DNA from: Mucilaginibacter phyllosphaerae
GTDB taxonomy: Bacteria; Bacteroidota; Bacteroidia; Sphingobacteriales; Sphingobacteriaceae
Direction: 5' to 3'
Assembly: GCF_004378255.1 (NCBI RefSeq)
Contig: NZ_SNQG01000005.1
Location: 310,001 to 374,000 of the forward strand
DNA: 64,000 bases
In this document: piece after piece, positions 7,599 to 15,783 of the stretch
How positions within the stretch are numbered: position 1 is the first letter of the stretch
Layout of the letters: each line of letters opens with the position of its first letter
Position numbers and translations under genes: made by a program
The notes under the pieces: generated by a model
Databases searched by the model: none
Seen by the model: only the letters and a program-made list of their open reading frames with translations
What the model was told of the DNA's origin: nothing

Positions 7599-8927
7599 CT
7601 ATAGCTTATATTTTGAAAACATGCGCTTTAAATAGTTGCTTTCATCAGCTATAAGTTTGGGTACAGCTGTTTTTTGTGCCGAATAAATGCCGTTATCGCC
7701 GCTGAAAAAATAAGCAGTAAAACAGGCTACGGCAAAAAACAAGGCGTATTCGCCACCAAACAATTCAATTCCCATTAGCGTACAGGCAAGGGGCGTATTG
7801 GTAGCGCCGGCAAAAACCGCTATAAAACCTAAAGCAGCAAACAGGCTTACGGGTGCATTCATCCATTCGGCCAGGGTATTACCCAGGGTACTCCCTATGT
7901 AAAATAGCGGCGTAACTTCGCCCCCTTTAAAGCCGGTACCCAGGGTAATAGCCGTGTAGATCAATTTCCAAAGCCAGCTAAAGGCATCGGCCCCGGCATG
8001 ATGAAAGGCTGATACAATGGTTACTGCACCGGGATATTCTGCATTTACGCCTAAACTTAAATAGTCGGGCTTACCTAATATAAAAGTTAATAATATAATG
8101 GCAATACCCCCACAAACAGGTATGAGCCAGCTTACCCTGATCCATTTTAAACAATAATTTTTTACAAGTTTTACCCCACCGGCAAAAGCCATACTCACTA
8201 AACCGAATATGACCGAGGCTACAATCACTTTTGCCAACAGCCAAAAACTAACCGGTAGGTGAACGTTGTACAGCGTTTGCCCGGTATCCACAATATCTAC
8301 ATGGTAAGGCGTGTGGTGAATACCCCAGGCAGATACTGTTACATCCCCTACTATACCGGCAATTAAGCAGGCCGGCAAAGCACCATACTGTATGCGGCCA
8401 ATGGCAATTACCTCCAGCGCGAAGATGGTACCGGTTAATGGCGTGCCAAATACAGCGCCAAAGCCCGCAGCTACACCCGCAGTAAGCATAATCTTTTTAT
8501 CACTTTCAGTCAGATTAAACCAGCTGCCAAACTGGTTGGCAACACTACCGCCAATTTGTACCGCAGTACCCTCGCGCCCGGCCGAGCCGCCAAATAAGTG
8601 AGTAATAACCGTAGTAACCAAAATAAGCGGTGCCATACGTTTGGGCACGCCCGCCCCAGGCTGATGGATCTCATCTATAATTAAATTATTGCCCCGCTCG
8701 GCACTTTTGCCATACCATTTATACAACAGGTGGATAGCTACACCGGCGGCAGGCAACAGATATAAAAACCAGGCATGCGCAAACCTAAAATGGATGGCCC
8801 AATTTAACAGCCACAAAAATAAGGCTACCATACTGCCAATGGTTACAGCTGCAGGGGTTATAATAACAGCCCACCTGGTAAGGTAAGTTAGTAATGCGAA
8901 TTGTTTGGAAAAGATATTTTTAAACAT
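7599..8927 (-). CDS. CLC-F type fluoride/proton antiporter
   Basis: A 442-residue CLC-family transporter with about ten hydrophobic helices. The selectivity regions are of the fluoride-specific branch: RGNNLII stands where chloride CLCs have GSGIP, putting Asn80 in place of the chloride-coordinating Ser, and the gating loop reads GGSAGREGTAVQ rather than GREGP, with gating Glu119. It should export fluoride in exchange for protons at the inner membrane. A fluoride riboswitch lies 33 bases upstream of the ATG at 8927, independently supporting the substrate. The generic label would be voltage-gated chloride channel; the motifs and the riboswitch favour fluoride. Confidence 0.9.
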   Translation of the reverse strand: MFKNIFSKQFALLTYLTRWAVIITPAAVTIGSMVALFLWLLNWAIHFRFAHAWFLYLLPAAGVAIHLLYKWYGKSAERGNNLIIDEIHQPGAGVPKRMAPLILVTTVITHLFGGSAGREGTAVQIGGSVANQFGSWFNLTESDKKIMLTAGVAAGFGAVFGTPLTGTIFALEVIAIGRIQYGALPACLIAGIVGDVTVSAWGIHHTPYHVDIVDTGQTLYNVHLPVSFWLLAKVIVASVIFGLVSMAFAGGVKLVKNYCLKWIRVSWLIPVCGGIAIILLTFILGKPDYLSLGVNAEYPGAVTIVSAFHHAGADAFSWLWKLIYTAITLGTGFKGGEVTPLFYIGSTLGNTLAEWMNAPVSLFAALGFIAVFAGATNTPLACTLMGIELFGGEYALFFAVACFTAYFFSGDNGIYSAQKTAVPKLIADESNYLKRMFSKYKL

Positions 8928-8960
8928 AACCTACGTGCAAATAAATAAACAACTTATTTG

Positions 8961-9011
8961 GGTAGGCGTCATCAGCTTTGCAGCGGTTCAAGTAGGCAGA
9001 ACACCATTGCC
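8961..9011 (-). promoter_or_regulatory. Fluoride riboswitch (crcB motif)
   Basis: On the minus strand the RNA reads GGCAATGGTGTTCTGCC, then AACCGC, then GCTGATGACGCCTACC, the conserved blocks of the crcB/fluoride aptamer. Pairings fit: GGCA with TGCC (P1), GCT-GCAA-AGC as a short GNRA-capped stem, and the pseudoknot GGTGT with ACGCC. It ends 33 bases before the CLC-F start. Between them CAAATAA (8938-8944) can pair with TTATTTG (8954-8960), a possible part of the expression platform. Known members switch gene expression on when fluoride binds. Confidence 0.9.
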
Positions 9012-9025
9012 TTGTTTGTATAAAG

Positions 9026-9033
9026 CAAATGTA
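9026..9033 (-). promoter_or_regulatory. Bacteroidota -7 box (TACATTTG) for the riboswitch transcript
   Basis: TACATTTG on the minus strand matches TAnnTTTG and lies 14 bases upstream of the first aptamer base, the right distance for transcription to start just ahead of the riboswitch. No good -33 TTTG is seen. Confidence 0.6.
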
Positions 9034-9117
9034 AGCGAAAAGTTTAAAGTAGAAAGTAAATGCTATGCAGTTTTTTTGACTTTAAACTTTTAACCTTCAA
9101 GTTTCAACCCATACCTA

Positions 9118-9125
9118 TATCTTTG
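9118..9125 (+). promoter_or_regulatory. Bacteroidota -7 box (TATCTTTG)
   Basis: A perfect TAnnTTTG box ending 4 bases before the ATG at 9130. Transcription would begin at or next to the start codon, suggesting a leaderless or nearly leaderless mRNA, or a downstream start. The -33 element is not clear. Confidence 0.5.
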
Positions 9126-9129
9126 CCCT

Positions 9130-10083
9130 ATGAGCATCTCTCCCGAAATAGAAAAAAGGCTTACCCTGCTGCAGGAAAAATATAATGCCATGGGCCAGGA
9201 TATGACATCCTACCTGGATGGCCTGCTGCACGCCGATTTTTTAACCTATTGGGATTATATTCACCTGGATACGCTTTTAAGCCTGCAAAGCCCCAAAACG
9301 CCGTTCCCGGATGAAGAGATCTTTATTATGTATCACCAGATAACGGAGCTTTACTTTAAACTTAGTTTGCATGAGTGCAAACAACTAGCCGAAGCCGAAA
9401 ATCTGACCACCGATTTTTTTACTGCCCGTGTAAAACGCATTAACCGCTATTTCGAAGCGCTCACTAATTCCTTCGAGATCATGGTAGATGGTATGGAGAA
9501 AGAGCAGTTTCTGCAATTCCGGATGAGTTTGCTGCCGGCCAGTGGTTTCCAGAGCGGGCAATACCGCATGATAGAAATTTACGCTACTGATTTTATTAAC
9601 CTGGTAGCCCCCGATCATCGCGAGGCATTAAGCGCTGCAACGGTGGAAGAACAGTTTGAGCAGATCTATTGGAAATATGGCGCAACCGAACTATCTACCG
9701 GTAAAAAAACACTTACCCTAAATCAATTCGAAAAAAAATACGCCAAAACGTTTATAGAACTGGGCAAAAGCGTAGCCAACACCAATTTTAACAGCCTGCT
9801 GCAACAGCTAAAATACAAAGGCGAAAGTACCATAGCTTTAGAAGAACAATTAAGGCAGCTGGATGTGAACGTGAATATCAACTGGCCGCTATCGCACTAT
9901 AAATCTGCCGTGCGCTATCTGCACCGCGAACCCGAAGAAATTAAGGCCACAGGCGGTACCAACTGGCAAAAGTACCTGCCTCCGCGTTTTCAGCGACGCA
10001 TATTTTACCCGGCACTATGGAGGGTTGATGAGCTGGAAAACTGGGGCAAAGCCTGGGTAGATAAAGTGGTTAACGAATTATAG
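9130..10083 (+). CDS. Tryptophan 2,3-dioxygenase family protein
   Basis: A 317-residue helical haem protein of the TDO family, which opens the indole ring of tryptophan to give N-formylkynurenine. Landmarks are EEIFIMYHQITELYFKLSLHE (substrate pocket helix; compare HQxxELWFK in TDO), ASGFQSGQYRMIEI, and SHYKSAVRYL...IKATGGTNWQKYL, where His256 lines up with the proximal haem ligand ahead of the GTGGS-like loop. It is more divergent than classical TDO (Leu-Tyr instead of Leu-Trp in the first motif), so the substrate is inferred. No other kynurenine pathway gene is adjacent. Confidence 0.8.
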   Translation: MSISPEIEKRLTLLQEKYNAMGQDMTSYLDGLLHADFLTYWDYIHLDTLLSLQSPKTPFPDEEIFIMYHQITELYFKLSLHECKQLAEAENLTTDFFTARVKRINRYFEALTNSFEIMVDGMEKEQFLQFRMSLLPASGFQSGQYRMIEIYATDFINLVAPDHREALSAATVEEQFEQIYWKYGATELSTGKKTLTLNQFEKKYAKTFIELGKSVANTNFNSLLQQLKYKGESTIALEEQLRQLDVNVNINWPLSHYKSAVRYLHREPEEIKATGGTNWQKYLPPRFQRRIFYPALWRVDELENWGKAWVDKVVNEL

Positions 10084-10530
10084 TTAGTTTGTGATTTGCA
10101 GCTGCCTATCTGCAATTACCTTTTCTATCTCCTCAAAACATTCAAAGCAGTTACTAACCAGTACTGATGGTTTATTGCTTGCCTTGCTTTGCAGATAAAT
10201 ACCATCTTTACGTTGTTTAATATCTTTAATATTACTGTAAGCAATAACTACATCAGGCTTATTCGTTATATGCAGGGTTACATCGATATCGGTTACAATC
10301 AGCTCTGTATTGTCAATAATCGCATAATACTTTCTTCGGCCAAAAATATACGCTGCAACCAGGGCAATAATAATTATTGCATAAATACTAACGCTTAGTG
10401 TGGTTGGGTTGCGATAAAGCAGGTTATAAGCCAAAACAAGTATAATAACCGCATAATAGATCATCATGGTACGCGTCCAGCTGCGTTTTAATTCTGTATT
10501 CCCGTCCTGGCTATATTTATAAACCGTCAT
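10084..10530 (-). CDS. Hypothetical membrane protein, two TM helices plus PH-like domain
   Basis: A 148-residue protein of unknown function. Two hydrophobic helices at about residues 24-42 and 47-64 form a hairpin, followed by a beta-rich domain (KYYAIIDNTELIVTDIDVTLHI, VIAYSNIKDIKQRKDGIYL) resembling bacterial PH (bPH) domains. Its stop codon abuts the stop of the TDO-like gene with no spacer. The gene at 37385-37870 has the same architecture. Confidence 0.65.
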   Translation of the reverse strand: MTVYKYSQDGNTELKRSWTRTMMIYYAVIILVLAYNLLYRNPTTLSVSIYAIIIIALVAAYIFGRRKYYAIIDNTELIVTDIDVTLHITNKPDVVIAYSNIKDIKQRKDGIYLQSKASNKPSVLVSNCFECFEEIEKVIADRQLQITN

Positions 10531-10633
10531 TTTATAGTGCTAATTTGCTGTAATATACCTTTCAAAGTGTAAAAACTGAAAAAATCTGCGAAAATTCTTA
10601 CCTTGCCACTTTCTGAATTATATACCTACTGAC

Positions 10634-11698
10634 ATGACCGATACACTGGACATAAAAATAACCAAAGCCGCTCAATCACGTTTAGCGGAAACGGATTTTA
10701 ACAACCTGCCTTTTGGCAAGGTTTTCTCTGACCACATGCTTGTGGCCGACTACGCCGATGGCGAATGGAAAAATTTTGAAATTTTACCTTACGGCCCTAT
10801 TTTAATGAGCCCGGCAATATCTGCACTGCATTACGGCCAGGCATTTTTTGAAGGCATTAAAGCATATAAACACGCCAACGGCGAGGTTTCTATTTTCCGG
10901 CCGGACAAGAATGCAATTCGTTTTAATAAATCGGCAGAGCGCCTGTGTATGCCAACCTTGCCCGAAGATATTTTTGTACAAAGCATTGCCGCTTTGGTAG
11001 ATATTGACCGCGAGTGGATTCCCGGCAAGCCTAATCATGCCTTGTATATCCGCCCGTTTATGTTTGCTACCGACGCGTTTTTAGGTGTAACGCCATCTGC
11101 TACTTATAAATTTGTAGTAATAGTTGGCCCGGTAGGCCCTTACTTCTCCAAACCGCTTAAGGTTAAAATAGAAACGCATTATACCCGCGCTGCCGAAGGC
11201 GGTATGGGGTATGCAAAAGCTGCCGGCAACTATGGTTCATCTATGCTACCTGCCCGCAAAGCTACCGAAGAAGGTTTTGACCAACTGATCTGGACAGACG
11301 CTAAAGAGCATAAATACATTGAAGAAATGGGTGCCGCTAACGCTATGTTTTTGTTAGATGGTAAATTGATAACCGCCGAAGCTAAAGACACCATACTGGA
11401 CGGCGTAACCCGGGATACTGTTATTGCTTTAGCAAAAAACTGGGGCATCCCGGTAGAAGAACGTAAGGTATCTGTTGCCGAACTGATAGAAGGCGCTAAA
11501 AATGGCAAATTAACAGATGCCTTTGGTGCCGGTACTGCCGCAACCATTGCATCAGTAGCTTCTATTACCTACGAGGGCGTTGAATATCCATTGAGCGACC
11601 CTGCAACCCGCGAGTTTTCTAAAAAGGTTTTAACCACCCTGGATGATATCAAATACGGCCGAGCAGAGGACGCACACGGTTGGAATTATACGGTATAA
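10634..11698 (+). CDS. ilvE: Branched-chain amino acid aminotransferase
   Basis: A 354-residue fold-type IV PLP enzyme that transfers the amino group between glutamate and the keto acids of leucine, isoleucine and valine. Signatures are ALHYGQAFFEGIKAYK near the N-terminus, RLCMP, the PLP lysine in YAKAAGNYGSS (Lys195), QLIWTD, and the C-terminal FGAGTAATIASV phosphate-binding loop. Length fits the larger BCAT subfamily. It is transcribed alone, with a clear terminator after the stop. Confidence 0.95.
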   Translation: MTDTLDIKITKAAQSRLAETDFNNLPFGKVFSDHMLVADYADGEWKNFEILPYGPILMSPAISALHYGQAFFEGIKAYKHANGEVSIFRPDKNAIRFNKSAERLCMPTLPEDIFVQSIAALVDIDREWIPGKPNHALYIRPFMFATDAFLGVTPSATYKFVVIVGPVGPYFSKPLKVKIETHYTRAAEGGMGYAKAAGNYGSSMLPARKATEEGFDQLIWTDAKEHKYIEEMGAANAMFLLDGKLITAEAKDTILDGVTRDTVIALAKNWGIPVEERKVSVAELIEGAKNGKLTDAFGAGTAATIASVASITYEGVEYPLSDPATREFSKKVLTTLDDIKYGRAEDAHGWNYTV

Positions 11699-11717
11699 TA
11701 TCTGGCTTAGATATGGG

Positions 11718-11744
11718 AGCCCTGCAGCAATGCGGGGCTTTTTT
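11718..11744 (+). terminator. Intrinsic terminator of ilvE with GNRA loop
   Basis: AGCCCTGCA, loop GCAA, TGCGGGGCT (one G-T pair) form a 9-bp stem followed by six T, about 20 bases after the ilvE stop. Confidence 0.85.
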
Positions 11745-11771
11745 GGTTATGTAGTTGCCAGCATAATCCAC

Positions 11772-11833
11772 ATGTCATTTCGAACGAGCGGGAGAAGGTT
11801 GCGCGTTGGGGGCGAGGAGAAATCTTGTACGCC
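11772..11833 (+). repeat. 62-bp interspersed repeat, left copy
   Basis: Begins ATGTCATTTCGAACGAGC and ends GGAGAAATCTTGTACGCC. An equal-length copy lies in inverted orientation at 12168-12229. The ends are strongly conserved while the middle differs. The pair brackets the GIY-YIG pseudogene, with the TACGCC ends facing inward. Confidence 0.8.
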
Positions 11834-11843
11834 CAGTAGCAAA

Positions 11844-12148
11844 TTAATCGCCGCCTATCTCATCATTTAAGAATTTCCATTCAGGATTAGTAGATGAAAT
11901 CAAAGCATCTTTCTTTTCTCTTCTCCATTTCTTGATCTCTTTTTCACGTGCAATGGCGTGTCAATATTCGAGAAATGTTCATAGTAAAATAAATTATAGC
12001 TATAATACTTGCCAGAAAAAGACTTTGCAGCACCCCTATTTTCTTTATGTTGATCTAACCGGATATTAAGGTCATTTTTGACACCAATGTACAGAACCGT
12101 TTTGTCAGGATTGGTTGTTATATAAACGTAATAGTTATAGTTCTACAT
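11844..12148 (-). pseudogene. GIY-YIG nuclease, broken by a stop and a frameshift
   Basis: Minus-strand reading from the ATG at 12148 gives an immediate TAG at codon 2 and then NYNYYVYITTNPDKTVLYIG, VKNDLNIRLDQHKENRGAAK and FSGKYYSYNLFYYEHFSNID, a clear single-domain GIY-YIG nuclease (YVYI and LYIG boxes, Arg in the helix, FYYEHF). Near 11955-11962 one base is missing; the next frame continues IAREKEIKKWRREKKDALIS, STNPEWKFLNDEIGGD and stops at 11844. The domain is otherwise nearly complete at about 100 residues, so inactivation looks recent, or the lesions are sequencing errors. It is flanked by inverted 62-bp repeats. Solo GIY-YIG proteins of this size are common in Bacteroidota; their role is not settled. 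Confidence 0.85.
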
Positions 12149-12167
12149 TTCTTATTTGAGATAGCAT

Positions 12168-12229
12168 GGCGTATAAGATTTCTCTTCGCGCCAACGCTTT
12201 GGCCGGCCTGGGCTCATTCGAAATGACAT
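12168..12229 (-). repeat. 62-bp interspersed repeat, right copy (inverted)
   Basis: On the minus strand it begins ATGTCATTTCGAATGAGC and ends AGAGAAATCTTATACGCC, matching the left copy (11772-11833) in length and at both ends. Together the pair and the enclosed nuclease pseudogene form a 458-bp unit. No gene other than the pseudogene lies in the stretch between ilvE and the methyltransferase. Confidence 0.8.
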
Positions 12230-12252
12230 CGTTTTTAAAGATCAATCCTAAA

Positions 12253-12999
12253 CTACATCGTAGCCTTAACTACAATATAGGGCGACAATGCTTTACTATC
12301 CACCGGGATAATTTTGGTAAATACCTTACCGGCTACCCAAATGGCTTTAACGATAGCTTTTGATAAGGCCTTCTGTTCAGATTTATTTTCCAGCCAAACC
12401 GTGAATTTACCGTGATAGTACGTTTCAATATCTTTTAGGCCAAGTGCTTTACAACTATCGCGCAGCAGGGTTAGGTCCATACTGTTAATGTTGTGCTTAT
12501 CATAATTGTCTTTATCAAAGTTTTTTTGTACCCAGCCGTTCACGCTTTTAAAGTTTGGTAGCGTAATAAATAAGGTACCGCCGGGCTTTAAAAATTTAAG
12601 GTGCTCGTTAATGATGAATTGCGTATCGTTAAAATGCTCAATCAACCCGAAGGAAAGCACCATATCAAACTTTTCGGCAGGCTGGTAGGTGAACAGGTCG
12701 GCTTCTATTATATTGATATCACCGGGCTCCAAGTCATTGGCGGCAAGCAGTTTGTTAACCAGCTCCGGGTGGATAAAATAATCAAGCAGTGTGGTTCTTA
12801 GTTGCTGATACTTTTTGAGATAAATGGAATAATACCCTGGGAAACCGCCCAGCTCAATAGCATTCTGCACACCCTTTTCGGCAATTATTTTTGCCAGTAT
12901 ATCGCCAAAAACATAGTTAGGCTTCAATTTAAATATCAGCCCCTTGCGCGATTCCCAAAATGATTTCCAGAAGGAACGGTCGGTTAAATTATTCTCCAT
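12253..12999 (-). CDS. SAM-dependent methyltransferase (class I)
   Basis: A 248-residue Rossmann-fold methyltransferase. Motif I is degenerate (NAIELGGFPGYYSIYLKKY), acidic residue and motif II follow (GDINIIEADLFTY), and motif IV reads FDMVLSFGLIEHFND with the His-Phe typical of small-molecule enzymes. The C-terminus has a hydrophobic stretch. It overlaps by one base (TAATG) with the acetyltransferase upstream, so the two are translated together, and divergently transcribed glycosyltransferases follow; a role in modifying a surface glycan is likely but the acceptor is unknown. Confidence 0.8.
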   Translation of the reverse strand: MENNLTDRSFWKSFWESRKGLIFKLKPNYVFGDILAKIIAEKGVQNAIELGGFPGYYSIYLKKYQQLRTTLLDYFIHPELVNKLLAANDLEPGDINIIEADLFTYQPAEKFDMVLSFGLIEHFNDTQFIINEHLKFLKPGGTLFITLPNFKSVNGWVQKNFDKDNYDKHNINSMDLTLLRDSCKALGLKDIETYYHGKFTVWLENKSEQKALSKAIVKAIWVAGKVFTKIIPVDSKALSPYIVVKATM

Positions 13000-13532
13000 T
13001 AAATAAGTTCAATACGGGTTGCCGCCTCTGTTTTTTGTTCTAATATTCTTGCGGGGTTACCCACTGCAACGCTGTTATCGGGTACATCCTTTATCACAAC
13101 TGCGCCTGCGCCAATAATCACATTATCACCTATGGTTACATCGCCTATGATACAAACATTAGCGCCAACATCCACATGATTACCCAAACGCGGGCATTTG
13201 CTAAACGTACCGTCGGCCAGTTTTTTATGGCCTATGGTCACGCTATTACGTAAAACACAATTTTCGCCTATAACAACGCCCTGGTTAACCACCAATGCCT
13301 GCCCATGATAAACAATCAGGCCTTTGCCTGCGGTAAGTTTTCGGGGCAGTTCGATGCCTAAATGCCATTCTACAAACACCCGGTAAAGCACCAGGTGCCA
13401 GCAAAAAAGTATCTTTAACAACATATTCCGGTTAACCAGCTGTACCGACCGGAATAAAAACAATACCAGCCGCCCTTTTATATTGCCCCGGTTGGCGCTC
13501 CAATCCTGGAATAAATAGGCTAAAAAATTCAT
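12999..13532 (-). CDS. Hexapeptide-repeat acetyltransferase (serine acetyltransferase/WcaB-like)
   Basis: A 177-residue left-handed beta-helix acyltransferase. After a helical N-terminus with the DWSANRGN motif, hexapeptide turns run from VVIGENCVLRNSVTIG through VDVGANVCIIGDVTIGDNVI to IIGAGAVVIKDVPDNSVAVG, ending in the usual GNPARIL. This pattern is seen in polysaccharide O-acetyltransferases of the colanic acid type and in serine acetyltransferase-like proteins. It is the first gene of a two-gene minus-strand operon with the methyltransferase, opposite a pair of glycosyltransferases, which favours glycan acetylation. Confidence 0.83.
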   Translation of the reverse strand: MNFLAYLFQDWSANRGNIKGRLVLFLFRSVQLVNRNMLLKILFCWHLVLYRVFVEWHLGIELPRKLTAGKGLIVYHGQALVVNQGVVIGENCVLRNSVTIGHKKLADGTFSKCPRLGNHVDVGANVCIIGDVTIGDNVIIGAGAVVIKDVPDNSVAVGNPARILEQKTEAATRIELI

Positions 13533-13631
13533 GCTTATGTGGCTGTTTTGCTTTTAAACTTCATTTTGATAATAATGAAGCATTCAAAAGTAAAATTTTT
13601 AATTTTAGTATCATTATACTTGCCACGATAA

Positions 13632-14894
13632 ATGAAAGTTGCACTCATCAATACATCAGATGCCGGCGGCGGCGCCGCCGAGGCCTGCATGCGCTTATTA
13701 AAGGCCCTGCAATTACAGCAGGTAGATGTAACTATGGTGGTGCAGCATAAAAAACGCGCAGACGATGCGGTATATACGGTCGAAAAAAACTTTTTTGGCA
13801 AAATGCGTTCAAGCCTTAATTTTTTAATGGAACGCATTCCCTTTATGCTTTTTCAGGAGCGTGACAAACTGGTACGCTTTGCCTTTTCGCCGGCAGATGC
13901 CGGTACAGATATCAGCCGCTCAAAAGTTATTCGCGAGGCTGATATTATTCACCTGCATTGGACCAACTCCGGATTTTTATCCATCAAAGACCTGAAAAAA
14001 ATTTTCGCCCTTAATAAACCCATTGTTTGGACCCTGCATGATATGTGGGCTTTTACCGGCGGCTGCCACTATGCAGGGCCTTGTAACCACTTTAAAAACC
14101 AATGCGGCAATTGCTACTTTTTACGTAATCCGGAAGATAACGACCTATCGCATGATGGCTGGCTGCGTAAAAAAAATATGCTGGGCGTAGCTAAGAGCCT
14201 CTCGGTAGTTACCTGTAGCCACTGGCTTGGCGAGGTTGCGATGAAAAGCACATTACTTAAAGGATTGATGATACAGGCCATCCCCAACCCTATTGATACG
14301 GAGCTATTCTCGCCAAAAGATAAAATTGCAGCACGGGCCAAATGGGGCGCTAACCCATCTGCCAAAATTATTTTATTTGGTGCAGCCAATATCAACGATC
14401 GGCGCAAAGGCATCAGCTATTTGGTGGATGCCCTGCACATCCTGAAGAATAAATACACCGAAGACACGCCGATGGAAATCGTAATTTTTGGGAAAAATAA
14501 ACATTTTGATGTTACCACCCTGCCATTCCCGGTGCAGCAGCTAAATATGATAACCTCGCCTGCAGACCTGGCCGAGATATACAGTATGGCAGATGTTTTT
14601 GTATCGCCATCTATAGAAGACAACCTGCCTAACATGATCATGGAGGCCATGAGTTGCGGCACGCCTGTTGCAGCCTTTAATACAGGTGGCATACCCGATC
14701 TGATTGACCACCTGGTGAATGGTTATATGGCCGAATTTAAATCATCGGCAGACCTGGCCGCAGGAATAAACTATGTACTTAATACGGCTAACCATAATAA
14801 ATATGGCTCTGCTGCGCGATACAAGGTAAAACGTATGTTTAATAACGAGAAGGTTGCCGGGCAGTATATCGATCTATATAAATCTATTGTATGA
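13632..14894 (+). CDS. Glycosyltransferase family 4
   Basis: A 420-residue GT-B enzyme. It opens MKVALINTSDAGGGAAEAC, the glycine-rich loop of the acceptor domain, contains WTLHDMWAFTGGCHY, typical of GT4 proteins in surface polysaccharide loci, and has the C-terminal donor-site pattern SPSIEDNLPNMIMEAMSCGTP followed by VAAFNTGGIPDLI. It is cytoplasmic or peripheral to the membrane and would add one sugar from a nucleotide donor. It overlaps the next gene by four bases (ATGA). Confidence 0.9.
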   Translation: MKVALINTSDAGGGAAEACMRLLKALQLQQVDVTMVVQHKKRADDAVYTVEKNFFGKMRSSLNFLMERIPFMLFQERDKLVRFAFSPADAGTDISRSKVIREADIIHLHWTNSGFLSIKDLKKIFALNKPIVWTLHDMWAFTGGCHYAGPCNHFKNQCGNCYFLRNPEDNDLSHDGWLRKKNMLGVAKSLSVVTCSHWLGEVAMKSTLLKGLMIQAIPNPIDTELFSPKDKIAARAKWGANPSAKIILFGAANINDRRKGISYLVDALHILKNKYTEDTPMEIVIFGKNKHFDVTTLPFPVQQLNMITSPADLAEIYSMADVFVSPSIEDNLPNMIMEAMSCGTPVAAFNTGGIPDLIDHLVNGYMAEFKSSADLAAGINYVLNTANHNKYGSAARYKVKRMFNNEKVAGQYIDLYKSIV

Positions 14895-15640
14895 AACCCG
14901 TACTATCGGTAATTACCATTGTTTACAATAATGCCCGCGATATCGAGCGTACGCTGCTTTCAGTGCTTAATCAAACTTATGGCGCGATAGAATATATAGT
15001 GGTTGACGGTGCATCTAACGATGGTACGCTGGAGATCATCAAACGCTACGAAAACCGCATCGCTAAATTCATCAGCGAAAAAGATAAAGGTATTTATGAT
15101 GCCATGAACAAAGGGCTTGCCCTTGCTAAAGGCGATTATGTGATCTTCATGAACTCGGGCGATGAGTTTTATGCTAAGGATACCGTAGCCAAAGTTTTTG
15201 CTACCGCCCCCGATGCTGATATCTACTACGGCGAAACCGAAATGGTGAACGATGAACGCGAAAGCCTTGGCCGGCGCCGCCACAAAGCCCCCGATAAATT
15301 TACCTGGCGTAGTTTTAAATTGGGGATGAGTGTTAGTCACCAGGCTATTTATATCAGGCGCACACTTACAGAACCTTATGACCCGCGATACCAGTTGAGT
15401 GCCGACATCGACTGGATCATCCGCGCAGCTAAAAAAGCTAAAAAAATAATTAAAGCTGATGGTTATGTGGCCAGATACCTGGTTGGCGGCATGTCTAAAG
15501 CCAAACATAAACAAAGCCTTTTAGAACGTTTTGATATCATGAAACGCCATTACGGGCTGATACCTACTGTGCTTAACCATGTAGTAATCACCTTTAATTT
15601 GGGCTGGTATTGGCTGTTGAATAAAAGGACGAATGATTGA
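14891..15640 (+). CDS. Glycosyltransferase family 2
   Basis: A 249-residue GT-A enzyme beginning MKPVLSVITIVYNNARDIE, with VDGASNDGTLEII, the DXD-like region YGETEMVNDE, and a WRSFKLGMSVSHQAIYI acceptor segment common in the WcaA/WcaE-like branch. It is translationally coupled to the GT4 gene by the ATGA overlap. Its stop codon lies inside the first copy of a 57-bp direct repeat, meaning that the repeat supplied or duplicated the gene's last codons. Confidence 0.9.
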   Translation: MKPVLSVITIVYNNARDIERTLLSVLNQTYGAIEYIVVDGASNDGTLEIIKRYENRIAKFISEKDKGIYDAMNKGLALAKGDYVIFMNSGDEFYAKDTVAKVFATAPDADIYYGETEMVNDERESLGRRRHKAPDKFTWRSFKLGMSVSHQAIYIRRTLTEPYDPRYQLSADIDWIIRAAKKAKKIIKADGYVARYLVGGMSKAKHKQSLLERFDIMKRHYGLIPTVLNHVVITFNLGWYWLLNKRTND

Positions 15641-15684
15641 CCGAATTAAGATTTGACAACTTTTTAAAAGTTGTCAAATCTACC
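15628..15684. repeat. 57-bp direct repeat with long hairpin, copy 1
   Basis: Contains the palindrome AGATTTGACAACTTTT-T-AAAAGTTGTCAAATCT, a perfect 16-bp stem. The copy begins with the last codons of the GT2 gene (GACGAATGATTGA). It is identical to 15784-15840. The hairpin may also terminate GT2 transcription. Confidence 0.9.
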
Positions 15685-15783
15685 TCCAATAATTGCTGTC
15701 GCGAGTTTAGCGTAGCGTAACTCTTGATACTGCATATTGTAAGCATTCTGCTTACGTCGGCTGAAAGCTGACCCTGTGCTACA
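15685..15783. repeat. 99-bp spacer made of small hairpins
   Basis: Between the two direct repeats are consecutive small inverted repeats: GAGTT...AACTC near 15702-15722, GTAAGCA-TTC-TGCTTAC, and GTCGGCT-GAA-AGCTGAC with one G-T pair. No reading frame of note. It could be an inserted palindromic element with the 57-bp sequence as a by-product of a 156-bp duplication. Confidence 0.55.

Noticed and set aside
11643..11870. 75-codon + strand frame overlapping the ilvE end
   Set aside because: Runs through the ilvE terminator and the 62-bp repeat; composition is repeat-derived.
14960..15514. 184-codon minus-strand frame
   Set aside because: Antisense to the GT2 gene, phenylalanine-rich shadow of the codon pattern.
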